DNA from: JAHLMP01 sp964608845
Lineage (GTDB): Archaea; Aenigmatarchaeota; Aenigmatarchaeia; GW2011-AR5; JAHLMP01
Direction: 5' to 3'
DNA length: 15,494 nt
Assembly: GCA_964608845.1 (NCBI GenBank)
Contig: CAZSPP010000021.1
Location: 1 to 15,494 of the forward strand
A program made the translations under genes and the position numbers. Under the pieces are notes generated by a model that worked only from the letters and a program-made list of their open reading frames with translations, had not been told where the DNA came from and did no database searches. Below, in pieces: positions 1 to 6,218 of this stretch (positions within the stretch are counted from its first letter, which is position 1; the number at the start of each line of letters is the position of its first letter).

Positions 1-14
1 CGCTCTTCCGATCT
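1..14. other. Illumina adapter remnant at contig end
   Basis: The first 14 bases (CGCTCTTCCGATCT) are identical to the 3' end of the standard Illumina TruSeq adapter. The AT-rich genomic sequence begins immediately after. This is a library artefact and marks a contig edge, so the first gene's upstream neighbour is unknown. A chance match is very unlikely because the stretch is far more GC-rich than its surroundings. Confidence 0.93.
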
Positions 15-45
15 TTTAAAAAATATATATTAAATTATACAATTT

Positions 46-70
46 AACTCTCCCACATTTTGTGAGAGTT
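46..70. other. Stem-loop in the leading non-coding stretch
   Basis: A 7-bp stem (AACTCTC at 46-52 with GAGAGTT at 64-70) is capped, after an unpaired CC, by a 3-bp ACA/TGT stem and a TTT loop. It lies in an otherwise low-complexity AT stretch. It could be the 3' end of a transcript from beyond the contig edge, an attenuator, or part of an RNA. No family is recognised. Confidence 0.35.
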
Positions 71-87
71 TAAGAAAAAAATAAGAG

Positions 88-147
88 AAAAGTAACTACT
101 TTTAAGTGCTTACAAAAATAAAGTATTTAAACTTTAAAAATAAAGTA
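88..147. promoter_or_regulatory. Cluster of AAAGTA half-sites upstream of first gene
   Basis: A perfect inverted repeat, AAAAGTA-AC-TACTTTT, spans 88-103. A second, AAAGT-ATTTAA-ACTTT, spans 120-135 and has a TATA-like centre. A further AAAGTA lies at 142-147. Repeats of one hexamer in both orientations in a promoter-sized region suggest a regulator operator overlapping the promoter of the gene at 199. AT-rich DNA makes such matches easier by chance, so this is a hypothesis only. Confidence 0.35.
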
Positions 148-198
148 AATTTTAGAGATTTGTAAAGTTTTGATTAAAAAATAAAAAACGTGAGAAAT

Positions 199-1410
199 AT
201 GAAAAACGAACTTACTCAAGATAATTTTTTGGATTTGGCCTTAGGGTGTATCGAAGCTGTAGAAACTATAAAAGAAGCTTATGATAGCGGTTATGATAGC
301 TTAATTCTTCCTAGTAGAGGAGCCTGTCCGATTTATAATGGCTCAGCAAAAGTATTATATGAATTAGCTAAAGTAGACAATAACTACGAAAGATTTTACG
401 AGAACATAACAGTTCCGCCATTCTTAAGAAGGCATCCCCAAAAAGGAAAAGCAAAAGATAGAAAATTTCAAGTAATTCCTTATCCTCTTACTGCTGATGT
501 GCATATAGATGAAAATATTTTAAAAAAATATGGAGTTACATTAGATGAAGTAACAGACTCTATTAGAAGATATGGTGCAAAGGTTATCTCAACATTTATG
601 GACGAGCCTCATATAAGATCAAAGAACGAAGAATTTTCTTTTCTATACTTTCTTTTAAATGAAGTTGAAAAAAGGCATGATGTTGCTGAATATTATAGAA
701 ATTTAGAAAGAATCAAAAAACCAGTAATATTAGATACAGCAATTTCAGGAAGAGCGATAACAACAATTACAGAAGCCTTTGACAATCTTGGTGTAGATTA
801 TCATACAATAGTTATTGCAGATAGAAATGGAAGAAGAATGAGAGATCCATATAAAACAGAACTTGAGAAAAAAGAAAGGGAAGGAAAAGCTACAATAATA
901 CCTGTTGAAAGAATAATTTCAGAAGATAGAGGAGCAGCTTTTCTTGGTGTTATAGGGGTTATATATCCAGATTTAGCGTTATTAGGAAGTTATTATACTG
1001 GAAAAGAACTTGGAGCAGTAAGTTGGCATATGATATATGATAGTAATCATAGGGGAAATTCCGGAAATGCATCAAAAAGATTTGCCCAATATAGAGAAGT
1101 TTATAAAAACTATCAAAAAACTATATCAGACGGAATAAAGGTTTTAACAAGACCAACAGAAAATACGGGCCCAAAGACAAGAAAAAGAGAAGAGATAATG
1201 AATAAAAGAATTGAACGAATAGCATCTCTTATAGATAAATACAAAGTTTTAGATTCTCCTGATCCTTATTTAGATCCTGAAGTATTTGCTCCAAAACTTC
1301 AAGTAGAAGAATGCTATGAAACCTCATCACATGTAATTCACATAATATTTCCAAGATATGTGAATGAAAGTTTAATTAGAGAATATATGAGATCTTATAG
1401 ACCAAAATAA
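199..1410 (+). CDS. Phosphoribosyltransferase-like protein of unknown function
   Basis: The product is 403 residues from ATG 199. The frame also opens at GTG 190, but that GTGA sits 5 nt before ATG 199 exactly as the Shine-Dalgarno does in other genes here, so ATG is preferred. Near residues 35-50 is a strand-turn segment (LILPSRGACPIYNGS). At about 176-190 is VILDTAISGRAITTI, which resembles the PRPP-binding loop of type I phosphoribosyltransferases (hydrophobic strand, acid, small residues, G, T). The intervening and C-terminal parts, rich in basic and aromatic residues, match nothing I recognise. The usual paired acids of the PRPP loop are reduced to one D, so catalysis is not assured. No membrane segments or signal peptide are seen. 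It is monocistronic, with the tRNA gene downstream. An archaeal PRTase-fold enzyme or PRTase-derived regulator is my best inference; the substrate is unknown. Confidence 0.6.
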   Translation: MKNELTQDNFLDLALGCIEAVETIKEAYDSGYDSLILPSRGACPIYNGSAKVLYELAKVDNNYERFYENITVPPFLRRHPQKGKAKDRKFQVIPYPLTADVHIDENILKKYGVTLDEVTDSIRRYGAKVISTFMDEPHIRSKNEEFSFLYFLLNEVEKRHDVAEYYRNLERIKKPVILDTAISGRAITTITEAFDNLGVDYHTIVIADRNGRRMRDPYKTELEKKEREGKATIIPVERIISEDRGAAFLGVIGVIYPDLALLGSYYTGKELGAVSWHMIYDSNHRGNSGNASKRFAQYREVYKNYQKTISDGIKVLTRPTENTGPKTRKREEIMNKRIERIASLIDKYKVLDSPDPYLDPEVFAPKLQVEECYETSSHVIHIIFPRYVNESLIREYMRSYRPK

Positions 1411-1450
1411 ACTATTCTAATTTTTAACAATTTCATTTTTAAGAACAAAT

Positions 1451-1460
1451 TTTTAAATTA
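1451..1460 (+). promoter_or_regulatory. TATA box of the tRNA-Ser gene
   Basis: TTTTAAATTA is centred about 30 nt upstream of the first tRNA base at 1486. That is the normal archaeal box A distance when transcription starts at or just before the mature 5' end. It is the only such element in the 75-nt gap after the preceding gene. Confidence 0.55.
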
Positions 1461-1523
1461 TGCATAAGAAATTATTCTAAAGAATGCTGGGATGGCTGAG
1501 TGGTCCAAAGCGCCAGCTTGGAG

Positions 1524-1533
1524 TTTTTCAAAA
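1524..1533 (+). other. 10-nt tRNA intron at position 37/38
   Basis: Outer helix: the anticodon stem. The 3-nt segment 1532-1534 lies on the 3' side, then a 4-bp helix pairs 1518-1521 (UUGG) with 1528-1531 (UCAA, one G-U pair). The 3-nt segment 1522-1524 then opens into a short loop. Cutting after the second base of each segment removes exactly 1524-1533 and restores a 7-nt loop at the canonical archaeal intron site. There is no inner helix, so this is a bulge-helix-loop form. The geometry is read from the sequence; splicing is inferred. Confidence 0.8.
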
Positions 1534-1566
1534 AGCTGGTGAGCGTTAAGCTCGCGCAGGTTCGAA

Positions 1567-1577
1567 ATCTTCGAAAA
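1567..1577 (+). other. 11-nt tRNA intron in T-loop, position 59/60
   Basis: Outer helix: the T-stem. The 3-nt segment 1576-1578 is on the 3' side, a 4-bp helix pairs 1561-1564 (UUCG) with 1572-1575 (CGAA), and the 3-nt segment 1565-1567 is on the 5' side. Cutting after the second base of each segment removes 1567-1577 and rejoins TTCGAA to T1578, giving the consensus TTCGAAT T-loop. The insertion also reads as an imperfect tandem copy (TTCGAAATC, TTCGAAAATC), so slippage may have created it. Confidence 0.72.
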
Positions 1578-1591
1578 TCCTGCTCCCAGCG

Positions 1592-1602
1592 TTTCTTTAT
1601 TT
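1592..1602 (+). terminator. T-rich terminator after tRNA-Ser
   Basis: A T-rich run (TTTCTTTATTT) follows the discriminator base directly, with no hairpin of its own. This fits the oligo-T termination signals of archaeal RNA polymerase. Confidence 0.45.
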
Positions 1603-1611
1603 GATTAAGCA

Positions 1612-1619
1612 TTTATAAA
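1612..1619 (+). promoter_or_regulatory. TATA box for the membrane-channel gene
   Basis: TTTATAAA lies about 36 nt before ATG 1652. This predicts a start near 1641 and a leader of about 10 nt, just long enough to carry the GGTGA at 1643-1647, which is 4 nt before the ATG. Confidence 0.55.
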
Positions 1620-1651
1620 CCCCTAAAAGAAAATAATTATAAGGTGAAAAA

Positions 1652-2293
1652 ATGGAAGTTCCGATAGCATATATCTTAGAGAGATTTTTTATAGCAGCGA
1701 TAAACTATATCCCAAACATAGTAAGTGCAGTAATTCTTTTGATAATAGGGCTTCTGCTAGGAAAAAGCATAGGATGGTTTGCAAAAGAGTGCTTAGTGAG
1801 ATTAAAGATAGATGATTATTTGCCACTAAAGAAAAGGAAGATGACAAGCTTCTCTGAAATATTTTCTTTGATTATAAAGTGGTGGATTTATTTAGCATTT
1901 GTAGCAGCAGCTTTGTCAGAGCAAATTTTAGGAATAAAACCAATATCTCTGTGGGTAGAATCCATAGTAAGATTTATACCGAACATAATAGGATCAGCGC
2001 TAATAATCATAGTAGGTTATCTCTTAGGAGAATTCATATCAACTGAAATAAGAAAATCAGAAACATTTTATAGCAGCTTAGTAAGTAAAGTGATATTCTT
2101 TTTGATAATGTACGTTTCAATAGCTTTGGCACTGCCTGTCTTAGGAATTTCAGCGGATCTTGTAAATAACATACTACTAATAATAATAGGCTCTATTGGT
2201 TTAGGACTAGCGATAGCAATTGGTCTTGGATTAAAAGGACCAATAGAAGAGATTGCAAGGGATTATATGAAAAAGAAGAAACCAAGAGCTTAA
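1652..2293 (+). CDS. MscS-type conserved-TM-helix membrane protein
   Basis: This 213-residue integral membrane protein has about five hydrophobic segments (roughly 12-36, 67-88, 106-126, 144-164 and 168-195). Two internal repeats are visible: YIPNIVSAVILLIIGLLLGK at 19-38 and FIPNIIGSALIIIVGYLLGE at 108-127, each followed by charged residues. This PNI...GxLLG repeat is the conserved TM helix (PF05552) found in small mechanosensitive-channel relatives. The last segment (GLGLAIAIGLGLKGPIEEIARDY) resembles the glycine-rich pore helix of MscS. The C-terminal MscS beta domain is missing, so it is a compact, pore-only relative. The likely role is a small-conductance or osmotic-stress channel in the cytoplasmic membrane. 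The start is fixed by GGTGA at 1643-1647. It is monocistronic with a T-rich terminator, so neighbours say nothing about its job. Confidence 0.75.
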   Translation: MEVPIAYILERFFIAAINYIPNIVSAVILLIIGLLLGKSIGWFAKECLVRLKIDDYLPLKKRKMTSFSEIFSLIIKWWIYLAFVAAALSEQILGIKPISLWVESIVRFIPNIIGSALIIIVGYLLGEFISTEIRKSETFYSSLVSKVIFFLIMYVSIALALPVLGISADLVNNILLIIIGSIGLGLAIAIGLGLKGPIEEIARDYMKKKKPRA

Positions 2294-2314
2294 TTTATCT
2301 TTTTTATCTTTTTT
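2294..2314 (+). terminator. Poly-T terminator
   Basis: Three T-runs (TTTATC, TTTTTTATC, TTTTTT) start directly after the TAA stop at 2291-2293. This is the typical hairpin-less archaeal terminator. The last run merges with the TATA box of the next gene. Confidence 0.55.
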
Positions 2315-2319
2315 ATAAT
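2311..2319 (+). promoter_or_regulatory. TATA box for the dph6-endA operon
   Basis: TTTTATAAT is centred about 25 nt upstream of ATG 2340, and no Shine-Dalgarno precedes that ATG. Transcription would start at or next to the initiation codon, giving a leaderless mRNA. Confidence 0.5.
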
Positions 2320-2339
2320 TTTTAACATTTTTCATTATT

Positions 2340-3017
2340 ATGAAACTTTTATCATTATTTTCTGGAGGAAAGGATTCAACATTTGCTACATATCTTGCAT
2401 CAAGAGAAAACAAAATATCTTATCTTTTAACAATAGAAAGCAAAAATAAAGAAAGTTATATGTTTCACACTTCTAACATAAAATTTACAAAAACTCAAGC
2501 AAAGCTTATGAATATTCCAATAATTTATCATAAAACAAAAGGTGAAAAGGAAGAGGAAGTAAAGGATTTGGAAAAGATTATCTCAAGAATAAAAAATGTT
2601 GAAGGAATAGTCTCTGGAACAATAGAAAGCAATTATCAGAAATCAAGGATTGATGGTATATGCTCAAAATTGAATATTGTTCATTTTTCACCCCTATGGA
2701 AAAAAGATTCTATGGAAATATTAAATGACCTAATAAAAAATAATTTTAAAGTAATAATAACAAGCGTTGCTGCTTATGGATTTGATATAGAGTGGTTAGG
2801 AAAAGAAATAAATTTTGAAACAATAAAAGATTTAGAAAAGCTTAATAAAAAATATTCTGTAAATTTGTGTGGAGAGGGAGGAGAATTTGAGACTTTTGTA
2901 TTAGATTGCCCATTATTTAAAAAAAGGATTGAAGTAATTGAATATGAAAAAATTTGGGATAATAAAACAAGAAGTGGAGAATTTATAATAAAGAAGATAA
3001 AAACTTTTAATAAATAG
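2340..3017 (+). CDS. dph6: Diphthine--ammonia ligase (Dph6 family)
   Basis: The product is 225 residues, the normal size of archaeal Dph6 proteins. The N-terminal PP-loop SGGKDS (residues 8-13) is the ATP-pyrophosphatase signature. The segment GEGGEFETFVLDCPLF (178-193) is the diagnostic C-terminal motif of the Dph6/MJ0570 family. In this family the enzyme uses ATP and ammonia to amidate diphthine on the conserved histidine of elongation factor 2, the last step of diphthamide synthesis, in the cytoplasm. The gene is probably leaderless and is followed after 10 nt by endA, so the two form an operon. dph2 and dph5 are not in this window. Assignment to the family is firm. The exact reaction follows from eukaryotic Dph6 and is inferred here. 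Confidence 0.9.
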   Translation: MKLLSLFSGGKDSTFATYLASRENKISYLLTIESKNKESYMFHTSNIKFTKTQAKLMNIPIIYHKTKGEKEEEVKDLEKIISRIKNVEGIVSGTIESNYQKSRIDGICSKLNIVHFSPLWKKDSMEILNDLIKNNFKVIITSVAAYGFDIEWLGKEINFETIKDLEKLNKKYSVNLCGEGGEFETFVLDCPLFKKRIEVIEYEKIWDNKTRSGEFIIKKIKTFNK

Positions 3018-3027
3018 AGGTGAAGAA

Positions 3028-4248
3028 ATGGAAGATTCTACTAAAGAAAAATCTTATGAATACAAAAATCAAGAAAAACCAAAACTAATTATTGAAAAAA
3101 ATAAAATAAAATCGTTCGATGAGAAAAGTTCAAACATTTTAAAAAATGGATTTTACGGATTTTTAGAAGGTAATGAAATCGTTTTGGATCCTATAGAGGC
3201 ATTATATCTTGTAAATATTAGAAATGTACCATGTATAAAAAATGGAAAAAATATAAGCTTCTTAGAGCTTTTGAGAATGTTTGCTAATGAAAAAAGAATT
3301 TTTGCAAGGTATAATGTTTATAGGGATTGGAGAGATAGAGGTTTAATATTAACTTTTGTGGATAGAATAGAGCAAAAAAATTATGGAAGAAGCCCAACAG
3401 TAAACTATCCTTCTCAAGAATTTGTTGTTCCTATTTTTGATATAGAATTGAATTATATTGAAGAGGATATGATCTCTGTTGCAGAGTGCAAAGAGGATTC
3501 AAAAATGCTTTTTGAAAAATTTTGGATTGGTCAGCTTGGTGTTTATAAGCAGCATCTTAGGGATAAGATATTAAAGCTAGATTTTGTCGAAACACTCTTT
3601 TTAGCAAAAAATGGATATAAGGTTATAGATAATAAAACAGGAAAAATATTATCATTTGAAAAGTTGCTGAGGAAAATAAAGAAAAATCAAAAAAATGTTG
3701 AATCTTTATTTGATGTTTATGAGGATTGGAGATCAAGAGGATATATTGTTAAGACAGGCTTTAAATTCGGAACTCATTTCAGATTATATTTTCCAGGAGC
3801 TTCTCCAATAAGAGAAAAATCAAAATGGATTCATTCAAAGCATGTTATCCATGTGTTTCCAAAGAATGTTAAGATGATAATGAGTGAATGGGCAAGGGCA
3901 GTGAGAGTGGCACATTCTGTAAGAAAAACATTCATAATGGCAATTCCAGGAATGAAAGAGGAATATGAGAAAGGAGAAATAGATTTTATTGGATATCATA
4001 GAAAAAAGATTGGATTAGAAAAGCCTGGAGAAGATAATCCTAGATTTGCAATAATTTCTTTCACAGAGGATGAAAAGCTTGGTGGAAAGGAATTGGCTTG
4101 TGCTTTAAAAACTGCTGATGATCTTGGTCTCAGATTACTTATCGGAATTTCTGACAGAGAAACATCTGTAACATATTATTTGGCAAAAAGAATAAACCTT
4201 CCAGGATCAAGGAATACATATTATGAAATAGAATGGAAGCAGCCTTAA
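3028..4248 (+). CDS. endA: tRNA-intron endonuclease EndA, three-unit type
   Basis: This 406-residue protein cuts tRNA introns at bulge-helix-bulge motifs. An N-terminal unit (about 40-110, GFLEGNEIVLDPIEALYLV) resembles the EndA N-domain. The catalytic unit (about 165-310) holds YEDWRSRGYIVKTGFKFGTH and then FRLY. By alignment with characterised EndA the triad is Y254 (FRLY), H269 (IHSKH) and K300 (SVRKTF). A third unit (about 337-395, AIISFTEDEKLGG...LLIGISDRET) looks like the inactive beta-type C-domain. This order matches the epsilon2 enzymes of ARMAN archaea, which act as homodimers and accept relaxed motifs. It exceeds the one-unit (about 180) and two-unit (about 305) forms. The Y-to-H spacing is 15 residues, versus 10-11 in classical enzymes, so the active-site loop is longer. 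GAGGTGA at 3017-3023 fixes the start. It shares an operon with dph6. Confidence 0.92.
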   Translation: MEDSTKEKSYEYKNQEKPKLIIEKNKIKSFDEKSSNILKNGFYGFLEGNEIVLDPIEALYLVNIRNVPCIKNGKNISFLELLRMFANEKRIFARYNVYRDWRDRGLILTFVDRIEQKNYGRSPTVNYPSQEFVVPIFDIELNYIEEDMISVAECKEDSKMLFEKFWIGQLGVYKQHLRDKILKLDFVETLFLAKNGYKVIDNKTGKILSFEKLLRKIKKNQKNVESLFDVYEDWRSRGYIVKTGFKFGTHFRLYFPGASPIREKSKWIHSKHVIHVFPKNVKMIMSEWARAVRVAHSVRKTFIMAIPGMKEEYEKGEIDFIGYHRKKIGLEKPGEDNPRFAIISFTEDEKLGGKELACALKTADDLGLRLLIGISDRETSVTYYLAKRINLPGSRNTYYEIEWKQP

Positions 4249-4318
4249 ATGTTTTTGTCATTTGTATTTATTATTTAGTAGTGCATAACCTAAAGACTTA
4301 AAAAAGATTAATCTCTAA

Positions 4319-4549
4319 GAATTTAGCACAGCGTCAGAAAAAAAGAATGAAAAGAGAAATATATTAGATATCGCTGAATCCCTAGGATATGATAGAGAAG
4401 AAATAGAAAGAAGAATTCAAGAAAGATATATAGCTTATTTAGAAAGAGGATGGTTTAGCAATTTAGAAAAATTTCAAGAAATAACCGGAATTGAACCAAA
4501 TCCAGGTGTTTACAAGAGACTTATAGAGGATCTATATAAACCTTTATAG
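4319..4549 (+). pseudogene. Start-less helical-repeat ORF fragment
   Basis: The frame is open from the TAA at 4316-4318 to TAG 4547-4549, giving 76 codons with protein-like content but no ATG, GTG or TTG in frame. It reads NILDIAESLGYDREEIERRI, then QERYIAYLERGWFSNLEKFQ, then EITGIEPNPGVYKRLIEDLY. The LEKFQEITGIEP pattern resembles one unit of alpha-helical repeat proteins that I associate with small-genome archaea and CPR bacteria; that link is from memory and weak. ATG 4347 lies one frame off and stops after six codons; losing one base in the A/G-rich stretch 4350-4357 would give a 67-residue protein starting MKRNILD. It may therefore be a frameshifted small gene, a repeat-protein remnant, or an assembly indel. 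The codon use matches its neighbours, so decay would be recent. Confidence 0.5.
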
Positions 4550-4773
4550 AACTTTGAGAAGAAAAACATAGTGATTGTAAATTTAATTAATTGGCTTAAA
4601 AATCTAGCAATACGACCATTAAAAATGAAAACACCAAAAAATGCTAAATCGCAAGATTAAGCTCTGTGGCTAAATATTTTAAAGTTTTGATGCTATTATG
4701 ATTTAAACGATTAAAGGTTATGTATTAAAGATTATGAGTTAGCTTTCGATACTTTAGTACAAGGTAAATTTAT
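4550..4773. other. Intergenic stretch upstream of the SBDS operon
   Basis: There is no reading frame longer than a few codons with a plausible start, no tRNA-like cloverleaf, and no paired C/D boxes. TATA-like runs occur at 4701-4708 (ATTTAAAC) and 4721-4730 (TGTATTAAAG). The second would place a transcript start near 4751. AAGGT at 4760-4764 is a weak, distant ribosome site for ATG 4774. This probably holds the promoter of the exosome operon. Confidence 0.35.
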
Positions 4774-5466
4774 ATGGTTACTGTTGATAAAGCTGTGATA
4801 GCTAAAATAGAAAAAGGAGGAAAGAGATTTGAAATTCTTGTGGATCCAGAGTTAGCATATGAATTTAGAGAAAAGGGAAGAATTAATAAAAGAATAATTG
4901 ATATTCTTGCAATAGAGAATGTTTTTAAAGACAGTAAAAAAGGAATGCCAGCAAGTAAACAAGATATGATAGAATTTTTTGGAACAGATAACATAGAAAA
5001 GATAGCTGAAGAAATTTTAAGAAAAGGAGAAATTCAGCTAACAACAGAATTTAAAAGAAAGAAGCTTGAAGCAAGAAAGATGCAGATAGCAGAGTTTATA
5101 TCTAAAAATTCTATTGATCCAAGAACTAAAATTTCGCATCCACCACAAAGAATATTAAATGCAATGGAGCAGGCAAAAGTCCATATAGATATATTTAAAA
5201 ATATTGATGAAGAAATAGAAAAAACAATAAAAGCAATTTCACACATCTTGCCATTATCATTCGAAAAAATAAAATTAGAAATAAAAATACCTCCAAAATA
5301 TGCATCAAAATGTTATGGATATATTAAGTCATTAGGATCAGAACCGAAATGGTTGGATGACGGCTCTTTATATTCATTAATTGAAATACCAAGCGGCTTA
5401 AAAGATGAAGTATTCAAAAAAATAAATTATCTTACAAATGGTGAAAATTCGATTTTAATAAAGTGA
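4774..5466 (+). CDS. sbds: Ribosome maturation protein SBDS/Sdo1
   Basis: This 230-residue protein has the three-domain length of archaeal SBDS. The N-terminal FYSH domain (about 1-90) includes KGGKRFEILVDPELAYEFRE and the stretch AIENVFKDSKKG. The helical middle domain (about 95-165) carries RRKKLEAR-like basic helices and DPRTKISHPPQRI, a family hallmark. The C-terminal ferredoxin-like domain (about 168-230) follows. SBDS helps mature the large ribosomal subunit; in eukaryotes it works with EFL1 to release eIF6. In archaea it is typically the first gene of the exosome cluster, as here. Its stop overlaps the GTGA ribosome site of rrp4, indicating translational coupling. The proteasome alpha gene that often precedes SBDS in euryarchaea is absent. 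Confidence 0.95.
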   Translation: MVTVDKAVIAKIEKGGKRFEILVDPELAYEFREKGRINKRIIDILAIENVFKDSKKGMPASKQDMIEFFGTDNIEKIAEEILRKGEIQLTTEFKRKKLEARKMQIAEFISKNSIDPRTKISHPPQRILNAMEQAKVHIDIFKNIDEEIEKTIKAISHILPLSFEKIKLEIKIPPKYASKCYGYIKSLGSEPKWLDDGSLYSLIEIPSGLKDEVFKKINYLTNGENSILIK

Positions 5467-5471
5467 TTTTT

Positions 5472-6215
5472 ATGGAAGAACAAACAGAGCAAATAAAACA
5501 AAGAAAGCTTGTTTTGCCTGGAGATGAATTGGGTTATGGAGTTGCTGGAGCAGGAACATATATAGATAAAGGTGTTATTATTTCAAAGATTATTGGTCTA
5601 GCAGATGAAAAAAATGGAACAAAATTTGTTATACCATTATGCGGAGTTTATAATCCTAAGAAAGGAGATGGGGTTATAGGAGTTGTTAAAGATATTGTAT
5701 CTTCAAAATGGATTGTAGATATAAACTCTCCTTATACAGCAACACTTTCATTGAGCGATGCTGTTAATGAGTTTATAGATCTTACAAAAGATGATCTAAC
5801 AAGATATTATGATATCAATGATATAATATTTGCAAAGGTTTTGAATGTAAGCAAAAACAAATCTGTAAGCTTAACAATGAAAGATAAGAGATGCAGAAAA
5901 CTATATGGAGGAATTTTAATTAAAGTAACTCCGAGTAAAGTTCCAAGAATAATTGGAAAGAAAGGCTCTATGGTTGAAATGATTAAAGAGAAGACAAACT
6001 GCCAAATTGTTGTAGGACAGAATGGTGTAATATGGATAAAGGGTGAGAATAGTAGGTTAGCGGCAGAGGCAATTTTAAAGGTTGAGGGATATGCACACAA
6101 GACAGGTTTGACAGATAAAATAAAGGAATTCTTAGATAGCAAGATATCTGAAAAATCAAAAGAGAAAAAAGAAGAGGAATATGATATTGATATAGAAATA
6201 ATTGAGGAGAGATGA
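5472..6215 (+). CDS. rrp4: Exosome cap subunit Rrp4 (S1 and KH domains)
   Basis: The product is 247 residues from ATG 5472. The frame also opens at GTG 5463, but that GTGA is 5 nt before the ATG and overlaps the SBDS stop, so it is read as the ribosome site. An N-terminal beta domain (about 10-55, LVLPGDELGYGVAGAGTY) is followed by the S1 domain (about 62-138, GDGVIGVVKDIVSSKWIVDI) and a KH domain (about 145-210) with GKKG at 162-165. A charged tail (225-247) ends in acidic residues. Rrp4 forms a trimeric cap on the Rrp41-Rrp42 hexamer that binds RNA and guides poly(A)-rich substrates into the channel. It is in an operon with rrp41, 3 nt downstream. The alternative cap protein Csl4 and DnaG are not in this window. 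Confidence 0.95.
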   Translation: MEEQTEQIKQRKLVLPGDELGYGVAGAGTYIDKGVIISKIIGLADEKNGTKFVIPLCGVYNPKKGDGVIGVVKDIVSSKWIVDINSPYTATLSLSDAVNEFIDLTKDDLTRYYDINDIIFAKVLNVSKNKSVSLTMKDKRCRKLYGGILIKVTPSKVPRIIGKKGSMVEMIKEKTNCQIVVGQNGVIWIKGENSRLAAEAILKVEGYAHKTGLTDKIKEFLDSKISEKSKEKKEEEYDIDIEIIEER

Positions 6216-6218
6216 AAT

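Larger units (their letters stand above)
1486..1591 (+). tRNA. tRNA-Ser(GGA) with two short introns
   Basis: The acceptor stem GCTGGGA (1486-1492) pairs perfectly with TCCCAGC (1584-1590), followed by discriminator G1591. CCA is not encoded. The D-stem is GCT/AGC (1495-1497, 1509-1511). The anticodon stem is CCAGC/GCTGG (1513-1517, 1535-1539). A long variable arm GAGC/GCTC (1541-1553) and the T-stem GCAGG/CCTGC (1556-1560, 1579-1583) complete a class II serine tRNA. Anticodon GGA is at 1520-1522. The anticodon loop has 17 nt and the T-loop 18 nt. Removing 1524-1533 and 1567-1577 leaves normal 7-nt loops (TTGGAGA and TTCGAAT) and an 85-nt tRNA. All five stems are intact, which argues against a pseudogene. 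It should read UCC and UCU. No other tRNA lies in the window. Confidence 0.9.

Noticed and set aside
1486..1591. tRNA-Ser as a pseudogene broken by insertions
   Set aside because: All five stems are fully paired, G73, the GGA anticodon, TTC in the T-loop and the long variable arm are kept, and both insertions can be removed precisely by the archaeal splicing rule. A dead gene would be expected to lose stem pairing.
2231..2413. Minus-strand 60-codon open frame
   Set aside because: It lies antisense to the end of the channel gene and the start of dph6, and covers their terminator and promoter. Its protein has no recognisable features.
4550..4773. A C/D box guide RNA
   Set aside because: TGATG-like words occur near 4688, but no matching D box (CTGA) at suitable spacing or terminal stem was found.
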